NCBI GenBank assembly: GCA_031278135.1
Contig: JAITKY010000090.1
Span: 1-12,955 of the forward strand
DNA length: 12,955 nt
Source of the DNA: Prevotellaceae bacterium
GTDB lineage: Bacteria > Bacteroidota > Bacteroidia > Bacteroidales > UBA932
Reading direction: 5' to 3'
Shown here: in pieces, positions 1 through 6,941 of the stretch
Layout: each line of letters starts with the position of its first letter
How positions within the stretch are numbered: the first letter of the stretch is position 1
Made by a program: the position numbers and the translations under genes
Notes under the pieces: model-generated
Database searches by the model: none
What the model was told of the DNA's origin: nothing
What the model saw: only the letters and a program-made list of their open reading frames with translations

Positions 1-40
1 TGTGTACAAGAAAAAAAATGTGTGATATAAAAAAAATGAT

Positions 41-48
41 TACTTTTG
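41..48 (+). promoter_or_regulatory. Bacteroidota-type -7 promoter element for thrA and its leader
   Basis: TACTTTTG fits the Bacteroidota primary sigma -7 consensus TAnnTTTG exactly. The -33 element is weak: only a partial TG match sits about 20 bases upstream. Transcription would start near position 51-56, giving a leader of about 165 bases before thrA. That is long for a simple promoter-gene arrangement. Confidence 0.5.
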
Positions 49-61
49 CGACATGGAATTA

Positions 62-130
62 ATGATAGAAATGATAGATACGAATATTATATACCGCAGT
101 ATTTCAGGATGTATGCCCGTGAGGGCGTAA
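62..130 (+). CDS. Putative isoleucine-rich leader peptide upstream of thrA
   Basis: A small ORF starts at ATG 62 and ends at tandem TAA TAA codons (128-133). In-frame alternative starts are ATG 53, which would be almost leaderless from the predicted promoter, and ATG 71. From ATG 62 it has 22 residues, five of them Ile (codons at 65, 74, 86, 89 and 101), with one Thr (80). The core reads MIDTNIIYRSISGC. In enterobacteria the thr operon is controlled by a Thr/Ile-rich leader peptide (ThrL), so an Ile-rich peptide ahead of an aspartokinase/homoserine dehydrogenase gene suggests similar ribosome-stalling control. The peptide is not Thr-rich and AT-rich DNA readily encodes Ile, so a chance ORF remains possible. 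Confidence 0.4.
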   Translation: MIEMIDTNIIYRSISGCMPVRA

Positions 131-194
131 TAATTTATTCATTTCTATTTTAGCAAAGTCAATATGATAAATAAGGTAATTCCGGTATCGGAAT
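112..194 (+). promoter_or_regulatory. Putative attenuator-like hairpins in the thrA leader
   Basis: Two stem-loops can be drawn. The first, 112-129, has a 7-bp stem (one G-U pair) closed by a GTGA tetraloop; it overlaps the end of the leader ORF and is followed by moderately T-rich DNA. The second, 179-194, has a perfect 6-bp stem (ATTCCG/CGGAAT) with a GTAT loop and ends 25 bases before the thrA start. ATACCG at 91-96, inside the Ile codon region, can also pair with CGGTAT at 183-188, which would compete with the second hairpin. There is no classic T-run terminator, so the mechanism is inferred, not shown. Confidence 0.3.
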
Positions 195-219
195 ATTATA
201 AGTAACACATAAATTGTAG

Positions 220-2694
220 ATGAAAGTATTAAAATTTGGTGGTTCATCTGTAGGTTCGGCGGATGTAATCTTTAATGTAAAACGAATTGTTGAAGCTGAA
301 AACGAAACTGTTATAGTAGTAGTTTCAGCAGTAGGCGGCATAACCGACCGCCTGATAGGAGTATCACGTTTGGCGTCGCAGGGAGCCGATTATCAAGCGG
401 AGTACCGGGAAATTGTCGATATACACAAAAATTTAATATCCAGGACAGTTGCATCAGACAAAGCGGATTTTGTACTGGAAAAGACCGGCAAGATGCTCGA
501 AGAATTGAGTAAAATACTGCAAGGCATATCATTGATACGTGATTTGTCGCCCAAAACTTCGGATATGATTGTCAGTTATGGAGAGAGAATATCTTCATTT
601 TTTATCAGTTACGTTTTGAATGCGCAGTTATTCGATGCGTGCAAGTTTATCAGGACGAACAGGGAATTTAGCCGGCATGTCGTCGATTTCGAACTGACGA
701 ACAAGTTGATCAGGGAAACATTTGCGCAGTTGCCGGAAGTGGCTGTTGTTCCGGGATTTATTTCGTCGGATGCAGTCACTGGCGACATTACCAACCTCGG
801 ACGCGGAGGCTCGGATTATACAGCGTCGATTATTGCCGCCGAATTTGGCGCTGATGTACTCGAAATATGGACGGATGTAGACGGTTTCATGACCGCCGAT
901 CCAAAAGTCATTAACAACGCTTATGTCATCGAAAAACTCAGTTATTTCGAGGCGCTCGAACTCTGTAATTTCGGAGCAAAAGTCATCTATCCCCCAACTA
1001 TTTATCCTGTATTCCACAAAAAAATCCCTGTAAGGATAAAAAACACTTTCAAGCCGGAACTCAAAGGCACTTACATTTCGCAGGAACACGAAACAGACAA
1101 GAAACGCAGCCCGATAAAAGGAATTTCGTCAATCAGCGACACTTGTCTGATAACGGTGCAAGGGCATGGAATGGTAGGCGTTATAGGCGTCGATTCCCGA
1201 ATTTTCAACGCTCTTGCCGGAAACGGGATAAGCGTATTTCTGGTATCGCAGGCTTCGTCGGAAAACAGCATCACGCTCGGTGTTAAAAACGCCGACGCTG
1301 CGCTGGCAGTGTCGTTACTGAAAAAAGCGTTCGAAAAAGAAATAGCGCAACGGGAAGTTGATCAGATATTTGCGCAAAGCGATCTTGCTACGGTTGCAAT
1401 CGTGGGCGAAAGTATGAAAGATACGCCCGGTATCGATGCCCGGCTGTTCAACACATTGGGACGTAACGGTATAAACGTTATTGCCATAGCTCAGGGAGCG
1501 CCACAGATGCATGTATCTGTGGTTATCAACAGGGAAAATCTGAAAAAGGCATTAAGCACAATCCACGATTCGTTTTTTCTTTCGGAATATCAGGTTATCA
1601 ACATATTTCTTGCCGGAGTAGGCACGGTGGGCGGAAATCTGTTGACGCAGATTCAAAACCAGATAGCGACGTTGCGAGCCAATAATTCACTCGAAATGAA
1701 GATTATCGGTTTGGCAAATTCGAAACGTTTTGTTTGTAATAAAGAAGGTATCGATATCGAAAATTACAGGAACGTGTTCACCGCCGACCCGTCGGAAATC
1801 GAAAAGGAAGGCGGAAATGTCATGCCGTCTACGCCGCAGATTATTAAGGAAAGTATCATCAACCTGAATCTGTTTAACAGTATTTTTGTGGACTGTACGG
1901 CTAACGACGAAATCCCGTCGATATACGGAGATTTGCTGAAACACAGTATTTCGGTGGTGACGGCAAACAAAATCGCCGCTTCGTCGTCGTACGAAACTTA
2001 CGCCGAACTGAAACAGTATGCCCGTAAAAGCAGTGTAAAATTCCTGTTCGAGACAAATGTCGGCGCCGGGCTACCGATTATCAACACGATAAACGCTCTG
2101 ATAAACAGCGGCGACAGAATCATCAAATTAGAAGCAGTGCTATCGGGGACGCTGAACTTTATTTTCAACGTGTTGAGCGAAGAGATTTTGTTGAGCAAAG
2201 CAGTGAAGATGGCTAAGGAATCGGGTTACTCGGAACCCGATCCAAGAATCGATTTGAGCGGTAAAGATGTGATACGTAAACTCGTAATCCTCTCGCGCGA
2301 AGCCGGATATCGTGTCGAACAGAGCGATGTCGAGACAAACCTGTTTATTCCGTGTCACTGTTTCGAGGGTTCGCAGAATGATTTCTGGTCGGAACTGAAA
2401 AAGTTAGACGAAGAATTCGAACTGAAAAGGAAAACGTTGGCTGAACAAGGGAAAAAATACAGGTTCGTGGCAACGCTGCACAACACCGGCGATGCTGTCG
2501 AAACGTCTGTGGGATTGCAAGAAGTGGACAGCCGCCATCCGTTTTTCGAACTCGAAGGAAGTAACAATATAATCCTGATTACGACAGACCGTTACAAAGA
2601 ATACCCGATGATGATAAAAGGCTATGGCGCCGGAGCCGATGTTACCGCCGCCGGTGTTTTCGCCGATATTATCAGCGTAGTTAATATAAGGTAA
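220..2694 (+). CDS. thrA: Bifunctional aspartokinase / homoserine dehydrogenase I
   Basis: This fused cytoplasmic enzyme catalyses the first step (aspartate to aspartyl phosphate) and third step (aspartate semialdehyde to homoserine) of the Thr/Met/Ile branch. Its 824 residues match the usual length of about 810-820. The kinase domain (about 1-290) has KFGGSS at 5-10, NLGRGGSDY at 192-200 and WTDVDGF at 217-223. Two ACT regulatory domains (about 310-460) suggest feedback control by threonine. The dehydrogenase (about 460-824) has the dinucleotide-binding GVGTVG at 466-471, TANK at 581-584, GYSEPDPR at 669-676 and the basic LSGKDVIRK at 679-687. All key motifs are present, so it should be active. 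The gene follows a long leader with a possible leader peptide. The usual Bacteroidota partners (homoserine kinase or its replacement, and thrC) do not follow; the next gene is a PNPOx-like protein 34 bases downstream. Confidence 0.96.
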   Translation: MKVLKFGGSSVGSADVIFNVKRIVEAENETVIVVVSAVGGITDRLIGVSRLASQGADYQAEYREIVDIHKNLISRTVASDKADFVLEKTGKMLEELSKILQGISLIRDLSPKTSDMIVSYGERISSFFISYVLNAQLFDACKFIRTNREFSRHVVDFELTNKLIRETFAQLPEVAVVPGFISSDAVTGDITNLGRGGSDYTASIIAAEFGADVLEIWTDVDGFMTADPKVINNAYVIEKLSYFEALELCNFGAKVIYPPTIYPVFHKKIPVRIKNTFKPELKGTYISQEHETDKKRSPIKGISSISDTCLITVQGHGMVGVIGVDSRIFNALAGNGISVFLVSQASSENSITLGVKNADAALAVSLLKKAFEKEIAQREVDQIFAQSDLATVAIVGESMKDTPGIDARLFNTLGRNGINVIAIAQGAPQMHVSVVINRENLKKALSTIHDSFFLSEYQVINIFLAGVGTVGGNLLTQIQNQIATLRANNSLEMKIIGLANSKRFVCNKEGIDIENYRNVFTADPSEIEKEGGNVMPSTPQIIKESIINLNLFNSIFVDCTANDEIPSIYGDLLKHSISVVTANKIAASSSYETYAELKQYARKSSVKFLFETNVGAGLPIINTINALINSGDRIIKLEAVLSGTLNFIFNVLSEEILLSKAVKMAKESGYSEPDPRIDLSGKDVIRKLVILSREAGYRVEQSDVETNLFIPCHCFEGSQNDFWSELKKLDEEFELKRKTLAEQGKKYRFVATLHNTGDAVETSVGLQEVDSRHPFFELEGSNNIILITTDRYKEYPMMIKGYGAGADVTAAGVFADIISVVNIR

Positions 2695-2728
2695 ATAATT
2701 CTAAAACATATAATTAAAAATTACAGAA

Positions 2729-3226
2729 ATGAAAAGATTAGTTAGTTTATTATCGTTATTTTTACTTGGCGCCAGCATGAATACAGTAATGGCGTCGAAC
2801 ATTGTTGACAGTTTAAAAACAAGCAGTATGCAGGAAGTGTATGATTTTTTGAAAAAGTGCGGGCACTATTTCATTGCCACAGTTGATGGCGACCAGCCGC
2901 GAGTTCGACCTTTCGGAACAGCGGTGATTTTCGAAAACAAACTCTACATCCAGACGGGAAAAAAGAAAAATGTCTCGAAACAGATGAAGGCGAATCCGAA
3001 AATCGAGATTTGTGCTCTGGATTTAGCGGCAGGCAAATGGTTACGTATCGCAGCCACTGTGGTCGAAGACAACAGACGGGAAGCAAAACAGTATGTTCTC
3101 GACCAGTATCCGGATTTAAAGTCGATGTATTCGGCTGATGACGACAATACGCAAGTGTTGTATCTCAAGAACGTTACAGCCACATTTTCGTCGTTTGGAG
3201 GAGAACCGAAAGAGGTTAAATTCTGA
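2729..3226 (+). CDS. Secreted PNPOx-like flavin split-barrel family protein
   Basis: The 165-residue product has a typical signal peptide: MKR, a hydrophobic core, and a probable signal peptidase I site after VMA at about residue 22. The rest, from about residue 33, is a small pyridoxamine-5'-phosphate-oxidase-like domain. Recognisable segments are ATVDGDQPRVRPFGT (strands lining the flavin site), LYIQTGKKKNVSKQM, NPKIEICAL, and the C-terminal YSADDDNTQVLYLK. Homologues with this pattern are usually about 130-residue cytoplasmic proteins of unknown substrate, possibly FMN- or F420-type oxidoreductases. Here export to the periplasm is predicted, so flavin loading and substrate are open questions. 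It lies 34 bases after thrA with no visible promoter and may be co-transcribed. It is not a canonical PdxH, which is longer and has extra pyridoxal-phosphate-binding segments. Confidence 0.85.
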   Translation: MKRLVSLLSLFLLGASMNTVMASNIVDSLKTSSMQEVYDFLKKCGHYFIATVDGDQPRVRPFGTAVIFENKLYIQTGKKKNVSKQMKANPKIEICALDLAAGKWLRIAATVVEDNRREAKQYVLDQYPDLKSMYSADDDNTQVLYLKNVTATFSSFGGEPKEVKF

Positions 3227-3260
3227 TAACGAAATTGCAAAAAGCGTAAAATATTTTTTT

Positions 3261-3354
3261 TACGCAGAAGTTTACGCAAGGAACGCAAAGATAAAAACGC
3301 AAAGGATGCTAATTACTTTGCATTACTTTGCGCTCTTTGTGTTTTTGTCTTCGC
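3261..3354. repeat. CGCAAAG-rich imperfect inverted repeat between convergent genes
   Basis: Between the converging gene ends, left arm 3285-3306 and right arm 3333-3354 are inverted copies matching at 17 of 22 positions (19 with G-U pairs). The arms carry the motifs gcaaag and ctttg. The loop contains a perfect tandem 10-mer, attactttgc, at 3312-3321 and 3322-3331. Two further acgca(a/g) motifs occur at 3262 and 3274. Such CGCAAAG-type intergenic palindromes recur in Bacteroidota genomes. Because of its position it may serve as a bidirectional terminator for both transcripts. Confidence 0.6.
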
Positions 3355-3367
3355 TAGATTTGCATCT

Positions 3368-5149
3368 TTAATCATTACTAATTTTTTCGAACAGCGTACT
3401 GGCGTCTATTGTTTGTTCGTCTTCGCGGTTTGTTTTTATTTCCAGCACAGTTTCTCCGGTCGAAAAAACCAGATACAGTACACGTTCGGGCTGTTTTTTC
3501 CCTAAATAGCTTCCGCTATCCCATTTGCCGTTGCGGTTGATATCCTCGATTAGCCGGACACGATATTTTCCGGCGTTAAGATACTGGAAAACCGTTTCGC
3601 CGCTACCGTCCGCGATTTTTTCCTGAGTAACTTTTGTCTCTTTTTCTTTCATTAACTGGAGAATATACTGTTTGTCGGAGTTTATGATTTCGAGTATCAG
3701 TTTGCCGAATTTTTCGGGGTCGGCGGTTTCGAAAGTTTTGGTTATCGTGTCGTTGGTTATACTGTATATATCGACAAAAGCCTCGGGCAACATGACTAAT
3801 TCGTATTTTGATGCGATTTCCCATTTTGCCGACAGTTTATAGTTTGTCAGACGAATCGAATCCCGTGTTAATGAAGCAATTGTCAGGGGTATTTTTTCTT
3901 TGCCGGTATCGTCGAATATCGACAGCCGGATTTTTGAAGTATCGACACGGACAAGCGGCGTTTTGAAAACAAGACTTATGTCATGTTCCACAATAGTTGT
4001 AGCATTGGCGCTAATATTCGGCGTTATCGGAATAATTTCCTCTTCTTCTTCCTCATCTTTATTCTTGTTTTTAGCTTTGGGTTTGGGTTTCGAAAAAGGC
4101 AATTTTATTTTCACCGTATCGGGCGAAAGATTATTTGATGTATCGGTTCGCAGATATATCAGTTCGCCGGTAATGGTATCTTTGACTTCCCGCGACGTAA
4201 TCCAAAATTTGAGAGTATCTCTTTGAGGACTTGCTTCTTCGATGATTCGTGATGTGGGGATATCGTCTATCCTGAAGCTTTTAATCACAGGATTGATTTC
4301 GTTGAAACGCAGGCTTATCAAACGTTCTTCGGGGCGTTTGGTTTCCATCAATGCTTGCCGTTTGACATTTTCGCTGAACACGTTGAATATAGGAAGCGAA
4401 TAGAACGAAATAGAATCGCTGTCGGAAAAAGAAGCGGGTAGAATCAGCGAATCGGCAAAAGCAATCTGCTCAATACCTGCATCATAGCGCATATTTGAGT
4501 TTTTATCGGTGATGGCGACTATCTTGTATTTCCTGTTTTTTAAGCCTTTGACGATAAAAACACCTTCCTTGTTGGTTATCGAAAGCGCCGAAGGATGCTG
4601 TTTGAAAACTATGGAATCGACATTGTCCTCATACAAAAAGATATGCGCTGCATCGATAGGATCCAAAGTAAGGGCATCGACTACATGTCCGGCATAAATC
4701 ATTGTATCCAGAATATCGCCTGTCGAAAAAATGTAATTGATATAACTTGCAGGATTACCTTCATTTACGTCCACTATGCTCGCTCCGAAATCGATATAAT
4801 AAGTAACACTGTCCGCCAAAGAAGGGAAAGAAACGACAATACTTTTTCCCCTAATTTTCAATACCGGTTTTTTTGAGGGTAAAGGGGGCGATATTACAAA
4901 ATTTTTGTTCTGATTTTTAAGCTGTACATATTCGTTGAACGTGAAAATTAGTTCTTTGCCGCTAAATTCTTTTGTCCGTTGTGGAGGATACATTTTCAAC
5001 AGCACCGGAGCAATAGTATCCTTCGGTCCGCCTGTAGGACCAATGGACGAATTGGCGCAACCCGATATAATCGAGGTTAATAGAACATACAACACCAATG
5101 CGGCAAGCAGATACGCTACACACTTGTTATCTTTCGACAGTTTCAACAA
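3368..5149 (-). CDS. Ig-like (Big_5) domain lipoprotein of Bacteroidota
   Basis: This is a predicted 593-residue cell-envelope lipoprotein. A basic n-region and hydrophobic stretch lead to a lipobox IISGC with the lipidated Cys at residue 31. Directly after it comes GPTGGPKDTIAPV, a hallmark of this Bacteroidota family. Residues about 45-146 form an SbsA-type Ig-like domain (PP at 55-56, FNEYVQL at 71-77). Residues about 151-235 resemble a carboxypeptidase-regulatory/CnaB-like beta-sandwich. A charged low-complexity linker (354-371, K/N-rich then six Glu) separates this from the C-terminal region, which ends in a second such fold with LIEDINRNGKWD. The start is TTG: no ATG exists between the upstream in-frame stop and the signal peptide, and a second TTG follows immediately. 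It lies 78 bases after the FKBP gene on the same strand and is likely co-transcribed. No enzymatic function is visible; an adhesive, structural or glycan-binding envelope role is inferred. Confidence 0.85.
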   Translation of the reverse strand: MLKLSKDNKCVAYLLAALVLYVLLTSIISGCANSSIGPTGGPKDTIAPVLLKMYPPQRTKEFSGKELIFTFNEYVQLKNQNKNFVISPPLPSKKPVLKIRGKSIVVSFPSLADSVTYYIDFGASIVDVNEGNPASYINYIFSTGDILDTMIYAGHVVDALTLDPIDAAHIFLYEDNVDSIVFKQHPSALSITNKEGVFIVKGLKNRKYKIVAITDKNSNMRYDAGIEQIAFADSLILPASFSDSDSISFYSLPIFNVFSENVKRQALMETKRPEERLISLRFNEINPVIKSFRIDDIPTSRIIEEASPQRDTLKFWITSREVKDTITGELIYLRTDTSNNLSPDTVKIKLPFSKPKPKAKNKNKDEEEEEEIIPITPNISANATTIVEHDISLVFKTPLVRVDTSKIRLSIFDDTGKEKIPLTIASLTRDSIRLTNYKLSAKWEIASKYELVMLPEAFVDIYSITNDTITKTFETADPEKFGKLILEIINSDKQYILQLMKEKETKVTQEKIADGSGETVFQYLNAGKYRVRLIEDINRNGKWDSGSYLGKKQPERVLYLVFSTGETVLEIKTNREDEQTIDASTLFEKISND

Positions 5150-5227
5150 TTCAAATAATTTAAATAAACCCGATAGACTTGATTTTCACCAAATCTACCG
5201 AGTCTTTTATCCGTTCACTAATACGCT

Positions 5228-5923
5228 TTATTCTGTTTCAGACGCTTTTACATCGCTAACCAATTCAGGACCTTTTAGGACACTGACCAGTTCAACGTCG
5301 AAAATCAAAACTCTGCCTGCAAACTGACCGGAATTACCGTAAGCCAAATCGGAAGGAATGTAAAATTTATATCGAGCGCCTTCTTTCATCAACGGCACCC
5401 CTTCCTGCCAACCCGGTATCATTCGCGATAATGGCATCTTAACTGCTTTGCCTCTCGATGAATCGAAAGTTTGTCCTTCGGTCACAGTACCGGTGTATAT
5501 GACATTCACCGTATCCGAAACAGCAGGAGAAATACCTGTCCCTTCTTCGATCACTTTGTATTGCAATCCGCTCGGAAGAACTACGACACTGTCGTTTTTC
5601 TTGTTCTCTTCAAGAAAAGCAATACCCTCGTCTTTAACCTTTTGTGTAAAAAAATTGCTGATTACACTTGACGCCCACTGCATGTCGTGAGCCTTGATTG
5701 AATCATCGTTCAATATCGACTTGTATCCTGCAAATAATTTGTCGTAATTGACTTTCAGATTCGAGCCTTGAAGATGGCTAACAGTTGAATAGGCTTCGTA
5801 AACTCCTATCGCATAACTGACAGAGTCTGGCGCTACAACTACTGATGAAGAAGATTCGGTCTTCTTACTGTTACACGAAACCGCTAACAGCGCTACAAAA
5901 AATAAATAAATGAGATGTTTCAT
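5228..5923 (-). CDS. FKBP-type peptidyl-prolyl cis-trans isomerase, lipoprotein
   Basis: The product is 231 residues from the chosen ATG at 5923; a longer frame with GTG at 5938 adds only MYRIF and is less likely. The signal peptide ends in LLAVSC, with lipidated Cys17, so the protein is anchored in the envelope. Residues about 30-115 form a helical N-terminal region like the FkpA/MIP dimerisation domain. Residues about 117-215 are the FKBP domain. Active-site positions typical of FKBPs are present: Tyr143 (VIYTG), Phe153-Asp154 (TFDSS), Ile169, Trp172 (IPGWQEG), Tyr195 (LAYG) and Phe208 (LIFDVEL). It probably acts as a proline isomerase and chaperone for exported proteins. It is the first gene of a probable two-gene unit with the Ig-like lipoprotein and is divergent from the NigD-like gene. 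Its acidic 16-residue tail overlaps a shifted reading frame that runs 60 bases further. Confidence 0.93.
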   Translation of the reverse strand: MKHLIYLFFVALLAVSCNSKKTESSSSVVVAPDSVSYAIGVYEAYSTVSHLQGSNLKVNYDKLFAGYKSILNDDSIKAHDMQWASSVISNFFTQKVKDEGIAFLEENKKNDSVVVLPSGLQYKVIEEGTGISPAVSDTVNVIYTGTVTEGQTFDSSRGKAVKMPLSRMIPGWQEGVPLMKEGARYKFYIPSDLAYGNSGQFAGRVLIFDVELVSVLKGPELVSDVKASETE

Positions 5924-5970
5924 AAAAATTCTATACACACTATATTAAATATAACAATTAAAAAATCGTG

Positions 5971-5978
5971 CAAAGATA
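5971..5978 (-). promoter_or_regulatory. -7 promoter element for the FKBP gene
   Basis: On the minus strand this reads TATCTTTG, an exact match to the Bacteroidota TAnnTTTG element, 47 bases upstream of the chosen ATG. A weak -33 match (ATTG, 5997-6000) lies 18 bases further upstream. It drives leftward transcription of the FKBP and Ig-like lipoprotein genes. Confidence 0.5.
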
Positions 5979-6159
5979 TATATATTTTTATCAATTCAAT
6001 AAGATTTTTTTTTTTCGCAGTACGAACTTCAGACTGCAATATTTTTTCGTTATGAAACACAATGCTTTAGCACATTAAATAAATAATCGCATCGAAGGCT
6101 GTATTCATTTTTTATTTGCAGATTTTTACAGCAAAATGCAGCGTTTTAGAAAAAAACTG

Positions 6160-6167
6160 TATCTTTG
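6160..6167 (+). promoter_or_regulatory. -7 promoter element for the NigD-like gene
   Basis: TATCTTTG is an exact TAnnTTTG match, 47 bases before the NigD-like ATG, giving a leader of about 40 bases. No good TTTG -33 element is seen at the expected distance. The same 8-mer occurs on the opposite strand as the FKBP promoter. The 276-base divergent gap holds nothing else I can name. Confidence 0.45.
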
Positions 6168-6214
6168 CCGTTGATTTTAGTTAAGTATAAATTATTATAA
6201 AATATAAAAGTAAT

Positions 6215-6937
6215 ATGGTTAAAATATTGAAAATGTTTATTGTTTGCATGTTCGGTTCTTTATTTATGACGTCATGTTTGAAAAATAACGAACTGAGAGT
6301 TTATGCTGAATTGTATTCCGTGATAAAGTCAAGCGCGGGAACGACGTATTTTTCTTCCGACGAGGAATTGGATTTGTATCTCGAAAATGGATCGTTCGAT
6401 CCGAAATGGGGCAACGTGGGCGACAGGGTTTTGGTCGGATTCTTCTACAATCCAACTACAATTGCGGAAAACGATACAAAAGTTAACATTACTTTAGAGA
6501 ATCTAACTTCAATACGGACAGTCAGTTCGGCGCTTCTGCCAACAGCTGCCGATTCGGTTGGTTCCGGAACGTTTGTGTATGACAACAACAGCAGTCAAAG
6601 CGGAATTATAGCCTGGGCGGCTCAAAATTATCTGACTGCCATCTTTTTCGTAAGATACACCGATGCGACGAAACATTCTTTTGGATTTATCGAAGAGCCT
6701 GAACTGTTCCATAACGATACTCTTTTCTTTACGATGTGGCATAATGCAAAGGACGACAGCAAAACCCGGACTTCGAAATCGCATTTAGCGCTGGATCTGT
6801 CCGGTTACGACAATTATCTGTCTGCAAGGGATTCGACGGTGATTTCGATAAAGTATAACGTCGAAAATCAGTCTTCGTCCGGTACCGAAAAATATACTTA
6901 TAATGTGATGTATCGAAAACGATATAATACTCGATAA
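6215..6937 (+). CDS. NigD-like lipoprotein
   Basis: A 240-residue lipoprotein with lipobox FMTSC (Cys21) after a short hydrophobic signal. The layout fits NigD-like proteins of Bacteroidota. An N-terminal OB-fold-like part contains GNVGDRVLVGFFYN (about 66-79) followed by KVNITLENL (about 90-98). A C-terminal beta-sandwich part includes YLTAIFFVRY, HSFGFIEEPE, DTLFFTMWHNAKDDS and a closing STVISIKYN segment. NigD was named from a bacteriocin-like locus, but the biochemical role of the wider family is not established. The gene stands alone with its own promoter and ends only 4 bases from the end of the convergent polyprenyl synthase gene. I assign it from the overall pattern, not from a strict motif. 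Confidence 0.72.
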   Translation: MVKILKMFIVCMFGSLFMTSCLKNNELRVYAELYSVIKSSAGTTYFSSDEELDLYLENGSFDPKWGNVGDRVLVGFFYNPTTIAENDTKVNITLENLTSIRTVSSALLPTAADSVGSGTFVYDNNSSQSGIIAWAAQNYLTAIFFVRYTDATKHSFGFIEEPELFHNDTLFFTMWHNAKDDSKTRTSKSHLALDLSGYDNYLSARDSTVISIKYNVENQSSSGTEKYTYNVMYRKRYNTR

Positions 6938-6941
6938 GAGG

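Noticed and set aside
628..1089. A 153-codon minus-strand ORF inside thrA
   Set aside because: It lies wholly within the well-supported thrA kinase domain and has no recognisable domain. It is an antisense shadow.
3138..3371. A plus-strand ORF overlapping the end of the PNPOx-like gene and the inverted repeat
   Set aside because: It is out of frame with the real gene and reads through the repeat. There is no family signal.
5924..5938. GTG start for the FKBP lipoprotein
   Set aside because: It adds only five residues before a normal ATG that opens a standard lipoprotein signal.
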